A stretch of DNA of 64,000 bases from assembly GCF_022565475.1 (NCBI RefSeq), contig NZ_JAIUMR010000010.1, positions 1-64,000 of the forward strand, read 5' to 3'. The DNA comes from Aliidiomarina sp. Its GTDB lineage: Bacteria > Pseudomonadota > Gammaproteobacteria > Enterobacterales > Alteromonadaceae. The notes under the pieces are model-generated. The model was not told the DNA's origin. It was given only the letters and a program-made list of their open reading frames with translations, and did no database searches. The position numbers were made by a program, and so were the translations under genes. Shown here in pieces: positions 57,023 to 64,000 of this stretch (position 1 is the stretch's first letter; each line of letters begins with the position of its first letter).

Positions 57023-57628
57023 CTATTTCTTCTTACGCTTCGTGGTTGTGCGGAATGCGACTTCGGTACCGTTCCATAAACGAACAATGTTGGTTCGATG
57101 ACGCCAGATAATCAGCGCCGCAAGCATGATGGCAGGGATGGTATATTGAGGTTTGATCAGAAACGCATACAGCGGTGAAAGGGCAACGGTGATGAGTGCC
57201 GCGAGCGAAGACACACGGCTTACCCAAAAAACCAAAAGCCAAGTGATGATCAACAAAATGGCCATTTCTGAGGCGACAGGGAACATGGTGCCCAGCGCGG
57301 TGGCGACTGCTTTACCACCTTGGAATTTAAAGTAAAGCGGATATATGTGCCCCAAACAGGCTGCAATCGCAACAAAACCAAGTTCAATCGGTGTCAGTCC
57401 TAGAAAGTAACCAGCCCAGACCGGAATCATCCCCTTAAGAACATCGCCAAGTAAGGTCAACCCAGCAGGAACGGGACCACCCAAGCGATAGACATTGGTT
57501 GCCCCTGGATTGCCAGAGCCACGGAGGCGAGGGTCGTCGAGGCGAAATGCTTTACAAATTAAAACCGCACTGCTTACCGAACCAAGCAGATAGGCAAGCA
57601 CGATCATGAGTAGGGCCAGAGCAGACAT
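57023..57628 (-). CDS. plsY: Glycerol-3-phosphate acyltransferase PlsY
   Basis: Membrane enzyme that acylates glycerol-3-phosphate from acyl-phosphate, first step of phospholipid synthesis. About five to six helices; the three conserved loops are LRGSGNPGATNVYRLGG, then the GDVLKGMIPVWAGY phosphate loop, and HIYPLYFKFQGGKAVATALG. The C-terminus is a lysine-rich tail (TTKRKKK). 201 residues is normal. It is divergent from folB, as in E. coli. Confidence 0.95.
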   Translation of the reverse strand: MSALALLMIVLAYLLGSVSSAVLICKAFRLDDPRLRGSGNPGATNVYRLGGPVPAGLTLLGDVLKGMIPVWAGYFLGLTPIELGFVAIAACLGHIYPLYFKFQGGKAVATALGTMFPVASEMAILLIITWLLVFWVSRVSSLAALITVALSPLYAFLIKPQYTIPAIMLAALIIWRHRTNIVRLWNGTEVAFRTTTKRKKK

Positions 57629-57772
57629 CGGCTTTTTTGCAGCTTCCTATTACGTTACACTTGTAGCTTGTGAGCATACGTTGTTTTTTCGTTGAATGCT
57701 ATCCGACCAGAGTCGCCTCAAGGCGTTAGAATTGTTTAAATTTGTAAATATCAAAAGGTGTTAGGTGAAGGT

Positions 57773-58156
57773 ATGCGACAAATTGCCGGGGTCGTGATTA
57801 GCGATAGTGTGTTGATAGAGGGCTTGGAAGTGCCAGCAGTGATTGGCATTTATGATTGGGAACAACAGATTACCCAACCATTGTTTATTGATGTTGAGAT
57901 GGCTTGGGATAATCGTCGACCAGCCGCGAGCGGCGCGATTGGCGATGCGCTTGATTACGAAGCCGTGTCCAATGCTATCCATGACGTGGTTAGTCGCCGG
58001 AGTTGGGGGCTGATAGAAGAAGTTGCCGAAGCTTTAGCGACGCTCATTCTAACGGACTTTAAAACCTCGGCAATTCGTCTGAAAGTCGCTAAACCAACAG
58101 CGATTGAAACCGCAAGAAGCGTCGCAGTCCTGATCGAAAGGAAAGCTCAAGAATGA
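57773..58156 (+). CDS. folB: Dihydroneopterin aldolase FolB
   Basis: Makes 6-hydroxymethyl-dihydropterin in folate synthesis. The family signature LEVPAVIGIYDWEQQITQPL, the central ALDYEAVSNAIHDVV and the terminal KVAKPTAIETARSVAVLIER are clear. The start is uncertain: ATG 57773 has GGTGAAGG before it, a GTG lies at 57758, and typical FolB would begin some 15 codons further in, at the GTG/TTG codons just before LIEGLEV. The stop overlaps the folK start (ATGA). Confidence 0.92.
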   Translation: MRQIAGVVISDSVLIEGLEVPAVIGIYDWEQQITQPLFIDVEMAWDNRRPAASGAIGDALDYEAVSNAIHDVVSRRSWGLIEEVAEALATLILTDFKTSAIRLKVAKPTAIETARSVAVLIERKAQE

Positions 58157-58704
58157 GCTCAGCCGCGCAAAAAAACGTGCGTGTGTTCCTCGGGTTGGGG
58201 AGTAATCTCAATCGTGAACACAATATCGTGTGCGGCGTAAGGGCGCTAGAGTCTGAGTTTCGTCAGGTTTCATTATCGCCAATTTACGAGAGTGAAGCTT
58301 TCGGTTTTGAAGGTCCGGCATTTTTTAATCTTGTCGCCGAAGTGCAGACCCAGGCCTCTTTGTCATCGATCCAGTCGATTTGTAAAGCGATTGAACTTGA
58401 ATATGGTCGCGTTGAGTCTGATAGCAAATATAGTTCACGAACGCTCGATATTGATATCTTACTCTACGGTGACCTTGTGCAAGCGAAGACAGCGCAAGAG
58501 CCTGCGCTACCGCGCGCTGACGTGTTAACCCGTGCTTATGTGCTGAAACCACTGGCAGATTTGATTCCGTTCGCTCACTACCCTCATTCAGACAAGACGT
58601 TCCAACAGTTATGGCGCGAGTTTCAGCATACAGATATCGGGCATCAGCAGCCTATTCAGCGGCTGGCGATGAGCTGGTCGCAATTGCTTGCTGCAATCGA
58701 CTAA
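58153..58704 (+). CDS. folK: 6-hydroxymethyl-7,8-dihydropterin pyrophosphokinase FolK
   Basis: Transfers pyrophosphate from ATP to hydroxymethyl-dihydropterin, the step after FolB. Motifs: VFLGLGSNLNREHNI, FFNLVAEVQTQ, IELEYGRV and the active-site SSRTLDIDILLYGD. 183 residues is slightly longer than E. coli (159), the extra being at the C-terminus. That extra tail overlaps the end of the convergent cca gene by 53 bases. It is coupled to folB. Confidence 0.93.
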   Translation: MSSAAQKNVRVFLGLGSNLNREHNIVCGVRALESEFRQVSLSPIYESEAFGFEGPAFFNLVAEVQTQASLSSIQSICKAIELEYGRVESDSKYSSRTLDIDILLYGDLVQAKTAQEPALPRADVLTRAYVLKPLADLIPFAHYPHSDKTFQQLWREFQHTDIGHQQPIQRLAMSWSQLLAAID

Positions 58705-59839
58705 GTCGTTGTCGGTTTAATTCTGCACCGATGGCTTGGTGGCTAAAGCCTTGGGCGATGATGCTTTGCACGTCAATATCCACAAACAGTGAATGGGCTG
58801 CACGAAATACTTGAAAGTCAGCTCGAGAGACAACGTCTAAGCGACCGCTACTCTGCAAAATCGCCTCAACACAGGCCAATGTCTGGTGATAAATTTCAGG
58901 TCGTCGAAAACTATCTAGCTGTTGCAATACAGCAAGCAGAGATGAAGGATCCAAGACCTCGGCGCTCGTTGTAAACGCTTGGTGTACTGCGACGGTGGCA
59001 TCCGCGATACGTGCGAACTGACTTGGAACGCGCCACATTTGATGGACTGATGTACTGGTCACAAAAGCTTGAAGGATGGCAAAGTGAGCCAAACTGTAGC
59101 GCCGAATAAGGTCATTTTGACCCTGTTCTGTAACCAATTCGCGGTGTGTTAATACGGACTTGGCTTGGACGGCAAGCGCTGAGAAATCAGCCGTTGTTTG
59201 TGGTTTACGTTGCCCTTGAGTTAATTCCTCTAGGGCTTGGTAATTGATCAGAAACTCGAAATAAAGCGACGGCTTTGCGGTGCAAAGTGCCTTGCGGGTT
59301 TCCATCCAAATTCGTTCTGGCGTGAGATGCCTAAGTTCTTGACTGTGCACTATTTTATCGAGGAGCAACTTTGTTTCCGCAGCGACATGAAAATCAAAAG
59401 CGGCAAAGCGCGCAGCAAAGCGAGCAAGACGCAGCACGCGCAATGGATCTTCACTAAATGCAGGTGAAACGTGGCGAAAGATACGCTGCTGAATATCTTG
59501 CACACCGCCGTAGGGATCGATAATGTTGCCATGCTCGTCTTTGGCTATCGCGTTAATCGTCAGGTCTCGGCGCAGTAAATCTTCTTCTAAGGTTACCTCG
59601 GGTGAGGCGTGACATTCAAAGCCTGTGTATCCTTTTCCAGACTTTCTTTCGGTGCGTGCAAGCGCATATTCTTCTTGGGTTTTTGGGTGCAGAAATACCG
59701 GAAAGTCACTGCCGACTTGCGTGTAACCATGGGCGAGCATCTGTTCCGGCGTCGCGCCGACAACAACGTAATCACGATCGTAGACAGGTAGACCTAAGAG
59801 TTCGTCGCGCACGGCGCCGCCGACCAAGTAGATTTTCAT
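58652..59839 (-). CDS. cca: CCA-adding tRNA nucleotidyltransferase, HD site apparently degenerate
   Basis: Adds or repairs the 3' CCA of tRNAs (class II). The N-terminal part is complete: YLVGGAVRDELLGLPVYDRDYVVVGATPEQM with its DxD metal site, then ARTERKSGKGYTGFE, LLRRDLTINAIA, and the RVLRLARFAARFAAF neck. E. coli Cca (412 residues) has a C-terminal HD phosphohydrolase domain with HDLGKG. Here the equivalent region (about 225-330) has no HD pair that I can find, so the phosphatase and 2',3'-phosphodiesterase side activities may be lost. It overlaps folK by 53 bases at its 3' end. Confidence 0.92.
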   Translation of the reverse strand: MKIYLVGGAVRDELLGLPVYDRDYVVVGATPEQMLAHGYTQVGSDFPVFLHPKTQEEYALARTERKSGKGYTGFECHASPEVTLEEDLLRRDLTINAIAKDEHGNIIDPYGGVQDIQQRIFRHVSPAFSEDPLRVLRLARFAARFAAFDFHVAAETKLLLDKIVHSQELRHLTPERIWMETRKALCTAKPSLYFEFLINYQALEELTQGQRKPQTTADFSALAVQAKSVLTHRELVTEQGQNDLIRRYSLAHFAILQAFVTSTSVHQMWRVPSQFARIADATVAVHQAFTTSAEVLDPSSLLAVLQQLDSFRRPEIYHQTLACVEAILQSSGRLDVVSRADFQVFRAAHSLFVDIDVQSIIAQGFSHQAIGAELNRQRLSRLQQAIATSSSPAAE

Positions 59840-59944
59840 CTCGAATTGAGTACTCCGCTTTCCATGGTGTTTGATTGCACGGTGCTGTGATGCCTGCTAA
59901 CTTGCAGGTTACTAAAGTATCATAAGCTTAGGTTAAGTGTGCTC

Positions 59945-62056
59945 ATGTATCACGATTATTTTGGTTTTTCCCAAGTCCCATTCTCCATTGCGCCAGATCC
60001 TGAATTTCTATTTTTGGGGCCGCGGCATCGTGAGGGGCTTGATCATTTGCGCAGTGGTCTTAGCGGAAGTGGCGGTTTTCTTCTCTTAACGGGAGAAGTG
60101 GGAACGGGCAAAACGACACTGTCGCGTGCGGTGATGGCTGAATTTGGCGATAAGCTAAAGGTCGCATTTGTCGTCAATCCACTACTCAGTGAGCGGGAAA
60201 TGCTCGCTACCGTTTGCGACCAGTTTGGCATACCCGGACGCCATGAAAAAGCATCGCTAAAACGCTTAACGGACCACCTCAGTCGTTTTATTTTGACCTG
60301 CAGCGCCGAAGGCTGTCACCCGGTAATTCTGATTGACGAAGCTCAGCATTTATTGCCGTCGGTACTTGAGCAACTGCGACTACTCACCAACTTAGAAACC
60401 AATTCGCGCAAACTTCTGAGTATCGTTTTAATTGGTCAACCAGAACTGCAAACCTTGTTGCAGCGCCGCGAGCTTCGTCAGGTCGCCCAGCGTATCGTCG
60501 CCCGCTATCATCTCTTGCCGTTAACTGAACGCGAGGCTCATGATTATATTCAACATCGATTACATCGGGTTTCTGATGTCGAGATTAATGTGACTGATGT
60601 TTTCACCACTTCAGCATTGAAGGCAATTTATCAATTCAGTCAAGGAACGCCGAGATTAATTAACTTGGCGTGTGATCGTGCGTTACAAATGGCAGCGCGA
60701 GCACAGACCAAACAAGTTGATCGTCGACTTGCTCGTGACGCGATACGCTCGCTAAGCTTGGAGCCGATGCAAAGCCACCGACGTGTGGTGGGCACGAGAA
60801 AACGAGTGGGGGTAGCGAGTGGCCTTGCGGTTGTATCACTCCTGTTCGCCATTGTCGCGTGGTGGCAGTGGCTAGATCAACAATCACCTGAACCGGTTGC
60901 TGATCATCAGAGCGAGCAGGTGCGGTTAGATTTCGCCGGTCTTGCCTTACCAACAGCATTAATGGCGCTGGCGGACCTTTGGCAAGTGACTTCTTTTATG
61001 GATGATGAGGCACCCTGCACTAGTATTCGTGACGTTCGACTTGCTTGCGGCCAAGCCCAATTAACACTGGATCAAGTCATTGCGTTTGATTTGCCCGTGG
61101 TTCTGAAACTAATACCAGGGGACGACGAGAGTACCGCTGCGGATGGCAATTTTTTGCTTCTCGTTGGCTATCAACAGGACGATCGTGGTTCTCGAATGTG
61201 GCGCGTAGTAAGTCGTTCGGGTCAGCAGGAAATGACCGAGATTGATTTGCGTCAGTATTTTCCGAGTGACGTCGTTTTTCTTTGGCAACTACCGGGCCAA
61301 GACAGCGATAGATTTTTGCAGTCGAGTCTTGCTGAACGAGCACCGTACTCGCTGAAAGATGAGTCAACAGAGGTACATCGCCGTTGGTTGCGTCGACACC
61401 TCGCCGCAATTGCGCGCGCGGAAGAACACCCAGAAGATGCGTTGGATGCGATAGAGTTAGCCTATCTCAGTGCTGCGGCATTTGCGCAAGGGCCACGTTT
61501 GAGTCATGGCGGTGGCTCCATCAGTGGGCTGAGCATAGATCGTATTCGTCATCTCGCTGTAGAAGAATTGTCGATGTTGGATATTGAGCCAGTGACGCTT
61601 GCATTGCATGGTGCAAACGAGTCAGCATCGGCGAATCGTAATGCCGACGTTGAAGGCGAGCGCTTGCGTCCAGAGGCAGTCGATGAAGAACTCGAATATG
61701 TCTCTGATCGTGTTCGGAATCTATTTGATAGTGTCGTTGCGGAGTTAGGTATCGATGATGTTTTGCCTGCGGAAGCGCCCGAGCAAACAGCCGTCAACGC
61801 GACTGAAGTGCATTCGTTGCTGACGTTACAGGAACTGACGGCAGAGCAGCGTCGGCGGTTGCCAAGCTTTAGTTATGATTCACATATGTATAGCGGTCGT
61901 AATCAAGATCGCTGGGTACGCTTTGACGGCCGCATGCTCCGTGAAGGTGAGCAATTCCGGGAGTTGCGCATCATTTCAATAGAACCGTCGCATGTTGTCC
62001 TTGGTTTTGATGATTTTCTTTTTCAACTGGAAGCCCTTGAACATATTCACAATTGA
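59945..62056 (+). CDS. Fused GspA-GspB type II secretion assembly protein
   Basis: 703 residues. The N-terminal part is an ExeA/GspA AAA ATPase: MYHDYFGFSQVPFSIAPDP, Walker A GEVGTGKT (50-57), Walker B VILIDEAQHLL, sensor region LVLIGQPEL-like (SIVLIGQPELQTLL). A single transmembrane helix follows (about 288-310), then a periplasmic region with a C39-peptidase-like pattern (ACGQAQLTL...NFLLLVGYQQDD). The last ~80 residues (about 624-703) match the C-terminal domain of GspB: LTLQELTAEQRRRLPSFSYDSHMY, then DGRMLREGEQFRE. GspA and GspB are normally separate partners that place the secretin in the outer membrane. The remaining gsp genes are not in the window. Confidence 0.85.
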   Translation: MYHDYFGFSQVPFSIAPDPEFLFLGPRHREGLDHLRSGLSGSGGFLLLTGEVGTGKTTLSRAVMAEFGDKLKVAFVVNPLLSEREMLATVCDQFGIPGRHEKASLKRLTDHLSRFILTCSAEGCHPVILIDEAQHLLPSVLEQLRLLTNLETNSRKLLSIVLIGQPELQTLLQRRELRQVAQRIVARYHLLPLTEREAHDYIQHRLHRVSDVEINVTDVFTTSALKAIYQFSQGTPRLINLACDRALQMAARAQTKQVDRRLARDAIRSLSLEPMQSHRRVVGTRKRVGVASGLAVVSLLFAIVAWWQWLDQQSPEPVADHQSEQVRLDFAGLALPTALMALADLWQVTSFMDDEAPCTSIRDVRLACGQAQLTLDQVIAFDLPVVLKLIPGDDESTAADGNFLLLVGYQQDDRGSRMWRVVSRSGQQEMTEIDLRQYFPSDVVFLWQLPGQDSDRFLQSSLAERAPYSLKDESTEVHRRWLRRHLAAIARAEEHPEDALDAIELAYLSAAAFAQGPRLSHGGGSISGLSIDRIRHLAVEELSMLDIEPVTLALHGANESASANRNADVEGERLRPEAVDEELEYVSDRVRNLFDSVVAELGIDDVLPAEAPEQTAVNATEVHSLLTLQELTAEQRRRLPSFSYDSHMYSGRNQDRWVRFDGRMLREGEQFRELRIISIEPSHVVLGFDDFLFQLEALEHIHN

Positions 62057-62099
62057 AGACTTGCGAACTCATCCATCCTTTGCGATGATGCGTACAAAG

Positions 62100-62116
62100 T
62101 TAAACGGCTGTTTGAA
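62100..62116. promoter_or_regulatory. Putative PsrA operator upstream of the acyl-CoA dehydrogenase
   Basis: TTAAAC-GGCT-GTTTGAA fits the PsrA recognition pattern (G/C)AAAC-N2-4-GTTTG(C) that controls fatty-acid degradation genes in several gammaproteobacteria, with one base off. It lies 41 bases before the dehydrogenase start, where repression would be effective. PsrA itself is not in the window. Confidence 0.5.
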
Positions 62117-62156
62117 ATTTTCATGCCGCAACAACATTGTGTGACGGGAGTTTGAA

Positions 62157-63935
62157 ATGAGTGAATATCGTGTAGCGCTACAGGACATGAACTTTGTTCT
62201 GTTCGATGTACTGAATATTGCCGATGACTGGGCCAATATGGACCAATTAAGCGATGTCATTGATGCTGACACAGCAAAGGCAATCCTTGATGAGGCTGCA
62301 AAATTAACCTCGACCTTGATTGCGCCGAACGCGCGAGCAGCTGACGAAGAAGGGATTCATTTTAAAGATGGCGTCGTCACGACTCCACAAGGATATAAAG
62401 AACAGTTTAAGCAGCTTGCCGAAGGCGGTTGGGTCGGTGTGACGGCTAATCCTGAATACGGCGGTATGGGCATGCCGAAAATTCTCTCTGCGCAGTACGA
62501 AGAAATGATGTGTGCCGCAGATATCTCGTTTTCACTGTATTCTGGTTTAACGGCTGGCGCCATCATGGCGATGGACTTGCACGCCAGTGACGACTTGAAA
62601 GACCAATATTTGCCACGCATGGTGTCAGGCGAATGGACAGGCACTATGTGTCTCACCGAACCACATGCAGGTACTGATTTGGGAATTATTCGCACGAAAG
62701 CAGTTCCTGCTGAAGACGGTAGCTTCGCTATCACCGGAACCAAAATCTTTATCACCGGCGGCGAACATGACTTGACCGATAACATTATTCACCTAGTCCT
62801 CGCGAAATTGCCCGATGCACCAGCCGGAACGAAAGGAATTTCATTGTTTCTAGTGCCGAAATTCCTAGTCAATGCAGACGGCACTCTTGGCGAGCGCAAT
62901 GCGGCAGTTGCCGGCTCGGTTGAACATAAAATGGGTATTCACGCCTCAGCCACGTGCGTGATGAACTTTGATGGCGCGAAAGGTTGGTTAATTGGTGAGC
63001 CACACCGCGGTTTAGCGGCTATGTTTACCATGATGAACTATGAGCGCTTAGGTGTAGGGATTCAGGGCCTCGGAGCAGCTGTTCGCTCCTATGGTACCGC
63101 ATTGGATTATGCCTTAGACCGTCGCCAAGGTCGCGGAGCGAAGGCGACTGTTGATCAAAGTGCAGAAGCCGATCCACTTTTAGTCCATGGCGACGTTCGT
63201 CGGATGCTGCTGACCATGAAAGCTTTTGTTGAAGGTGGTCGCGCTTTTTCTAGCTACGTCGGTCAACAGCTCGATCGGGCAAAATATGCGAACACGGCCG
63301 AGGAACGAGCGGCCGCTGAAGCGCAGGTACAATTATTAACTCCGGTGGCGAAAGCATTTTTAACGGATACCGGCTTAGAAGCGACTATTGCTGGACAACA
63401 GGTGCTCGGTGGTCATGGCTATGTGCGTGAATGGGGTCAAGAGCAACTCGTTCGAGATTGTCGCATCGCGCAAATCTATGAAGGTACAAATGGTATTCAA
63501 GCGCTCGACTTATTGGGGCGTAAAGTCGTTGGTTCGGGTGGTAAATTATTGTTGCCGTTAGGCGCCGAAATCAAACAGTTCCTCGAGCAAGACCCGGGGC
63601 AATGGGGAGCAGAGTTTAAGCAGTTGGCGCAGGGTTTATCAGAACTTGAACGCGTCTCGAAAGATGTCATCACTGGTTTCCAGAATGATGAGAATCTCAT
63701 TAATAGCGTTGCTGTCGATTACTTGAATTTGCTTGGTTACGTGGCGTTTGGTTATTTATGGCTGAGAATGGCGAAAGCTGCGGAAGCTAAACCTGAACTC
63801 GGTGTATTTGCAACCGGCAAGGTAAAAACAGCAAAATTCTACTTTGCGAAGCTATTCCCTCGTGTGCAGGGGCACGTTGCTGCAATCGACGCTGGTGCTG
63901 ATTGCTTATTTGAGTTTGCTCAAGACGAGTTCTAA
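62157..63935 (+). CDS. Acyl-CoA dehydrogenase with C-terminal extension
   Basis: FAD enzyme for the first step of fatty-acyl-CoA beta-oxidation. 592 residues, the long group with the extra C-terminal domain. Motifs: GGWVGVTANPEYGGMGMP, MCLTEPHAGTDLG (flavin site), MNYERLGVGIQGLGAA, GQQVLGGHGYVREWGQEQLVRD and the catalytic-loop YEGTNGIQALDLLGRK. GGGAG precedes the ATG. It starts 100 bases after the Gsp fusion gene. A perfect hairpin with a T-run lies 27 bases beyond the stop. Chain-length preference cannot be assigned. Confidence 0.93.
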   Translation: MSEYRVALQDMNFVLFDVLNIADDWANMDQLSDVIDADTAKAILDEAAKLTSTLIAPNARAADEEGIHFKDGVVTTPQGYKEQFKQLAEGGWVGVTANPEYGGMGMPKILSAQYEEMMCAADISFSLYSGLTAGAIMAMDLHASDDLKDQYLPRMVSGEWTGTMCLTEPHAGTDLGIIRTKAVPAEDGSFAITGTKIFITGGEHDLTDNIIHLVLAKLPDAPAGTKGISLFLVPKFLVNADGTLGERNAAVAGSVEHKMGIHASATCVMNFDGAKGWLIGEPHRGLAAMFTMMNYERLGVGIQGLGAAVRSYGTALDYALDRRQGRGAKATVDQSAEADPLLVHGDVRRMLLTMKAFVEGGRAFSSYVGQQLDRAKYANTAEERAAAEAQVQLLTPVAKAFLTDTGLEATIAGQQVLGGHGYVREWGQEQLVRDCRIAQIYEGTNGIQALDLLGRKVVGSGGKLLLPLGAEIKQFLEQDPGQWGAEFKQLAQGLSELERVSKDVITGFQNDENLINSVAVDYLNLLGYVAFGYLWLRMAKAAEAKPELGVFATGKVKTAKFYFAKLFPRVQGHVAAIDAGADCLFEFAQDEF

Positions 63936-63961
63936 ACGCTGCAGATCGTACCTGATGAAAG

Positions 63962-63994
63962 AAAACCCCAATTACCCAATAATTGGGGTTTTTT
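63962..63994 (+). terminator. Terminator of the acyl-CoA dehydrogenase gene
   Basis: AAAACCCCAATT and AATTGGGGTTTT form a perfect 12-bp stem with a seven-base loop, then two more T before G. It is nearly the end of the window. Confidence 0.93.
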
Positions 63995-64000
63995 GTTGTT

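Noticed and set aside
62357..62785. 142-codon minus-strand frame opposite the acyl-CoA dehydrogenase
   Set aside because: It is the antisense of flavin-binding motifs; no independent signal.

Overview
The window is a gene-dense bacterial chromosome segment of a gammaproteobacterium. The gene set (murB-birA next to a 5S rRNA gene, proBA, a yggS-proC-yggT block, pilT, tsaD-plsY-folB-folK-cca, mutY-yggX, trmB) and many proteins look like marine Alteromonadales. An Idiomarina-like organism fits best: it has many peptidases, few sugar genes and carboxynorspermidine synthesis. This placement is inference from protein flavour, not a search. I see no prophage, insertion sequence, CRISPR array or integron.

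Layout. 1-5.5 kb: the 3' end of a 5S rRNA gene with its terminator, then a Tat-exported sulfide:quinone oxidoreductase with a small membrane partner, yaeQ, and a tightly overlapping murB-birA-coaX operon. 5.5-8 kb: carboxynorspermidine dehydrogenase and decarboxylase (norspermidine/spermidine branch). 8-20.4 kb, mostly minus strand: prolyl oligopeptidase, DUF4442-tmcA, a Dcp-like M3 lipoprotein peptidase, a Bcr/CflA efflux pump, a PhnA-like protein, a small outer-membrane barrel, zapE and a membrane protein/PQQ sugar dehydrogenase pair. 20.6-28.9 kb: fadH, an amino-acid dehydrogenase, an iron-sulfur (6-4)-photolyase-type protein, rsuA, dgt, a GNAT enzyme and a YceI protein. 29-34.2 kb: a LysR regulator, a WYL regulator and a large beta-propeller diguanylate cyclase. 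34.2-38.9 kb: an unusual TPP-enzyme/FAD-dehydrogenase operon, an SGNH hydrolase and a VOC protein. 38.9-43.1 kb: a copper module (copA, cueR and a clear MerR-type promoter), an ICMT-like methyltransferase and another outer-membrane barrel.

43.2-64 kb is mostly core genome: tRNA-Phe, proBA, mutY-yggX, trmB, rdgB-hemW, an NhaP2-type antiporter, yggS-proC-yggT-DUF4426, pilT, tsaD, plsY, folBK and cca. It ends with a fused GspA-GspB-type type II secretion assembly protein and an acyl-CoA dehydrogenase behind a PsrA-like operator.

Functional links: all three proline synthesis genes (proB, proA, proC) lie within 11 kb but in two operons. The copper genes form a self-contained sense-and-export unit. 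fadH and the acyl-CoA dehydrogenase point to fatty-acid catabolism. The most unusual items are the GspA-GspB fusion, the TPP/FAD operon, the Tat-SQR plus membrane protein pair, a CCA-adding enzyme whose HD active site seems lost, and a possible two-hairpin small RNA near 18.7 kb. None of these amounts to a demonstrated new system; they are candidates.
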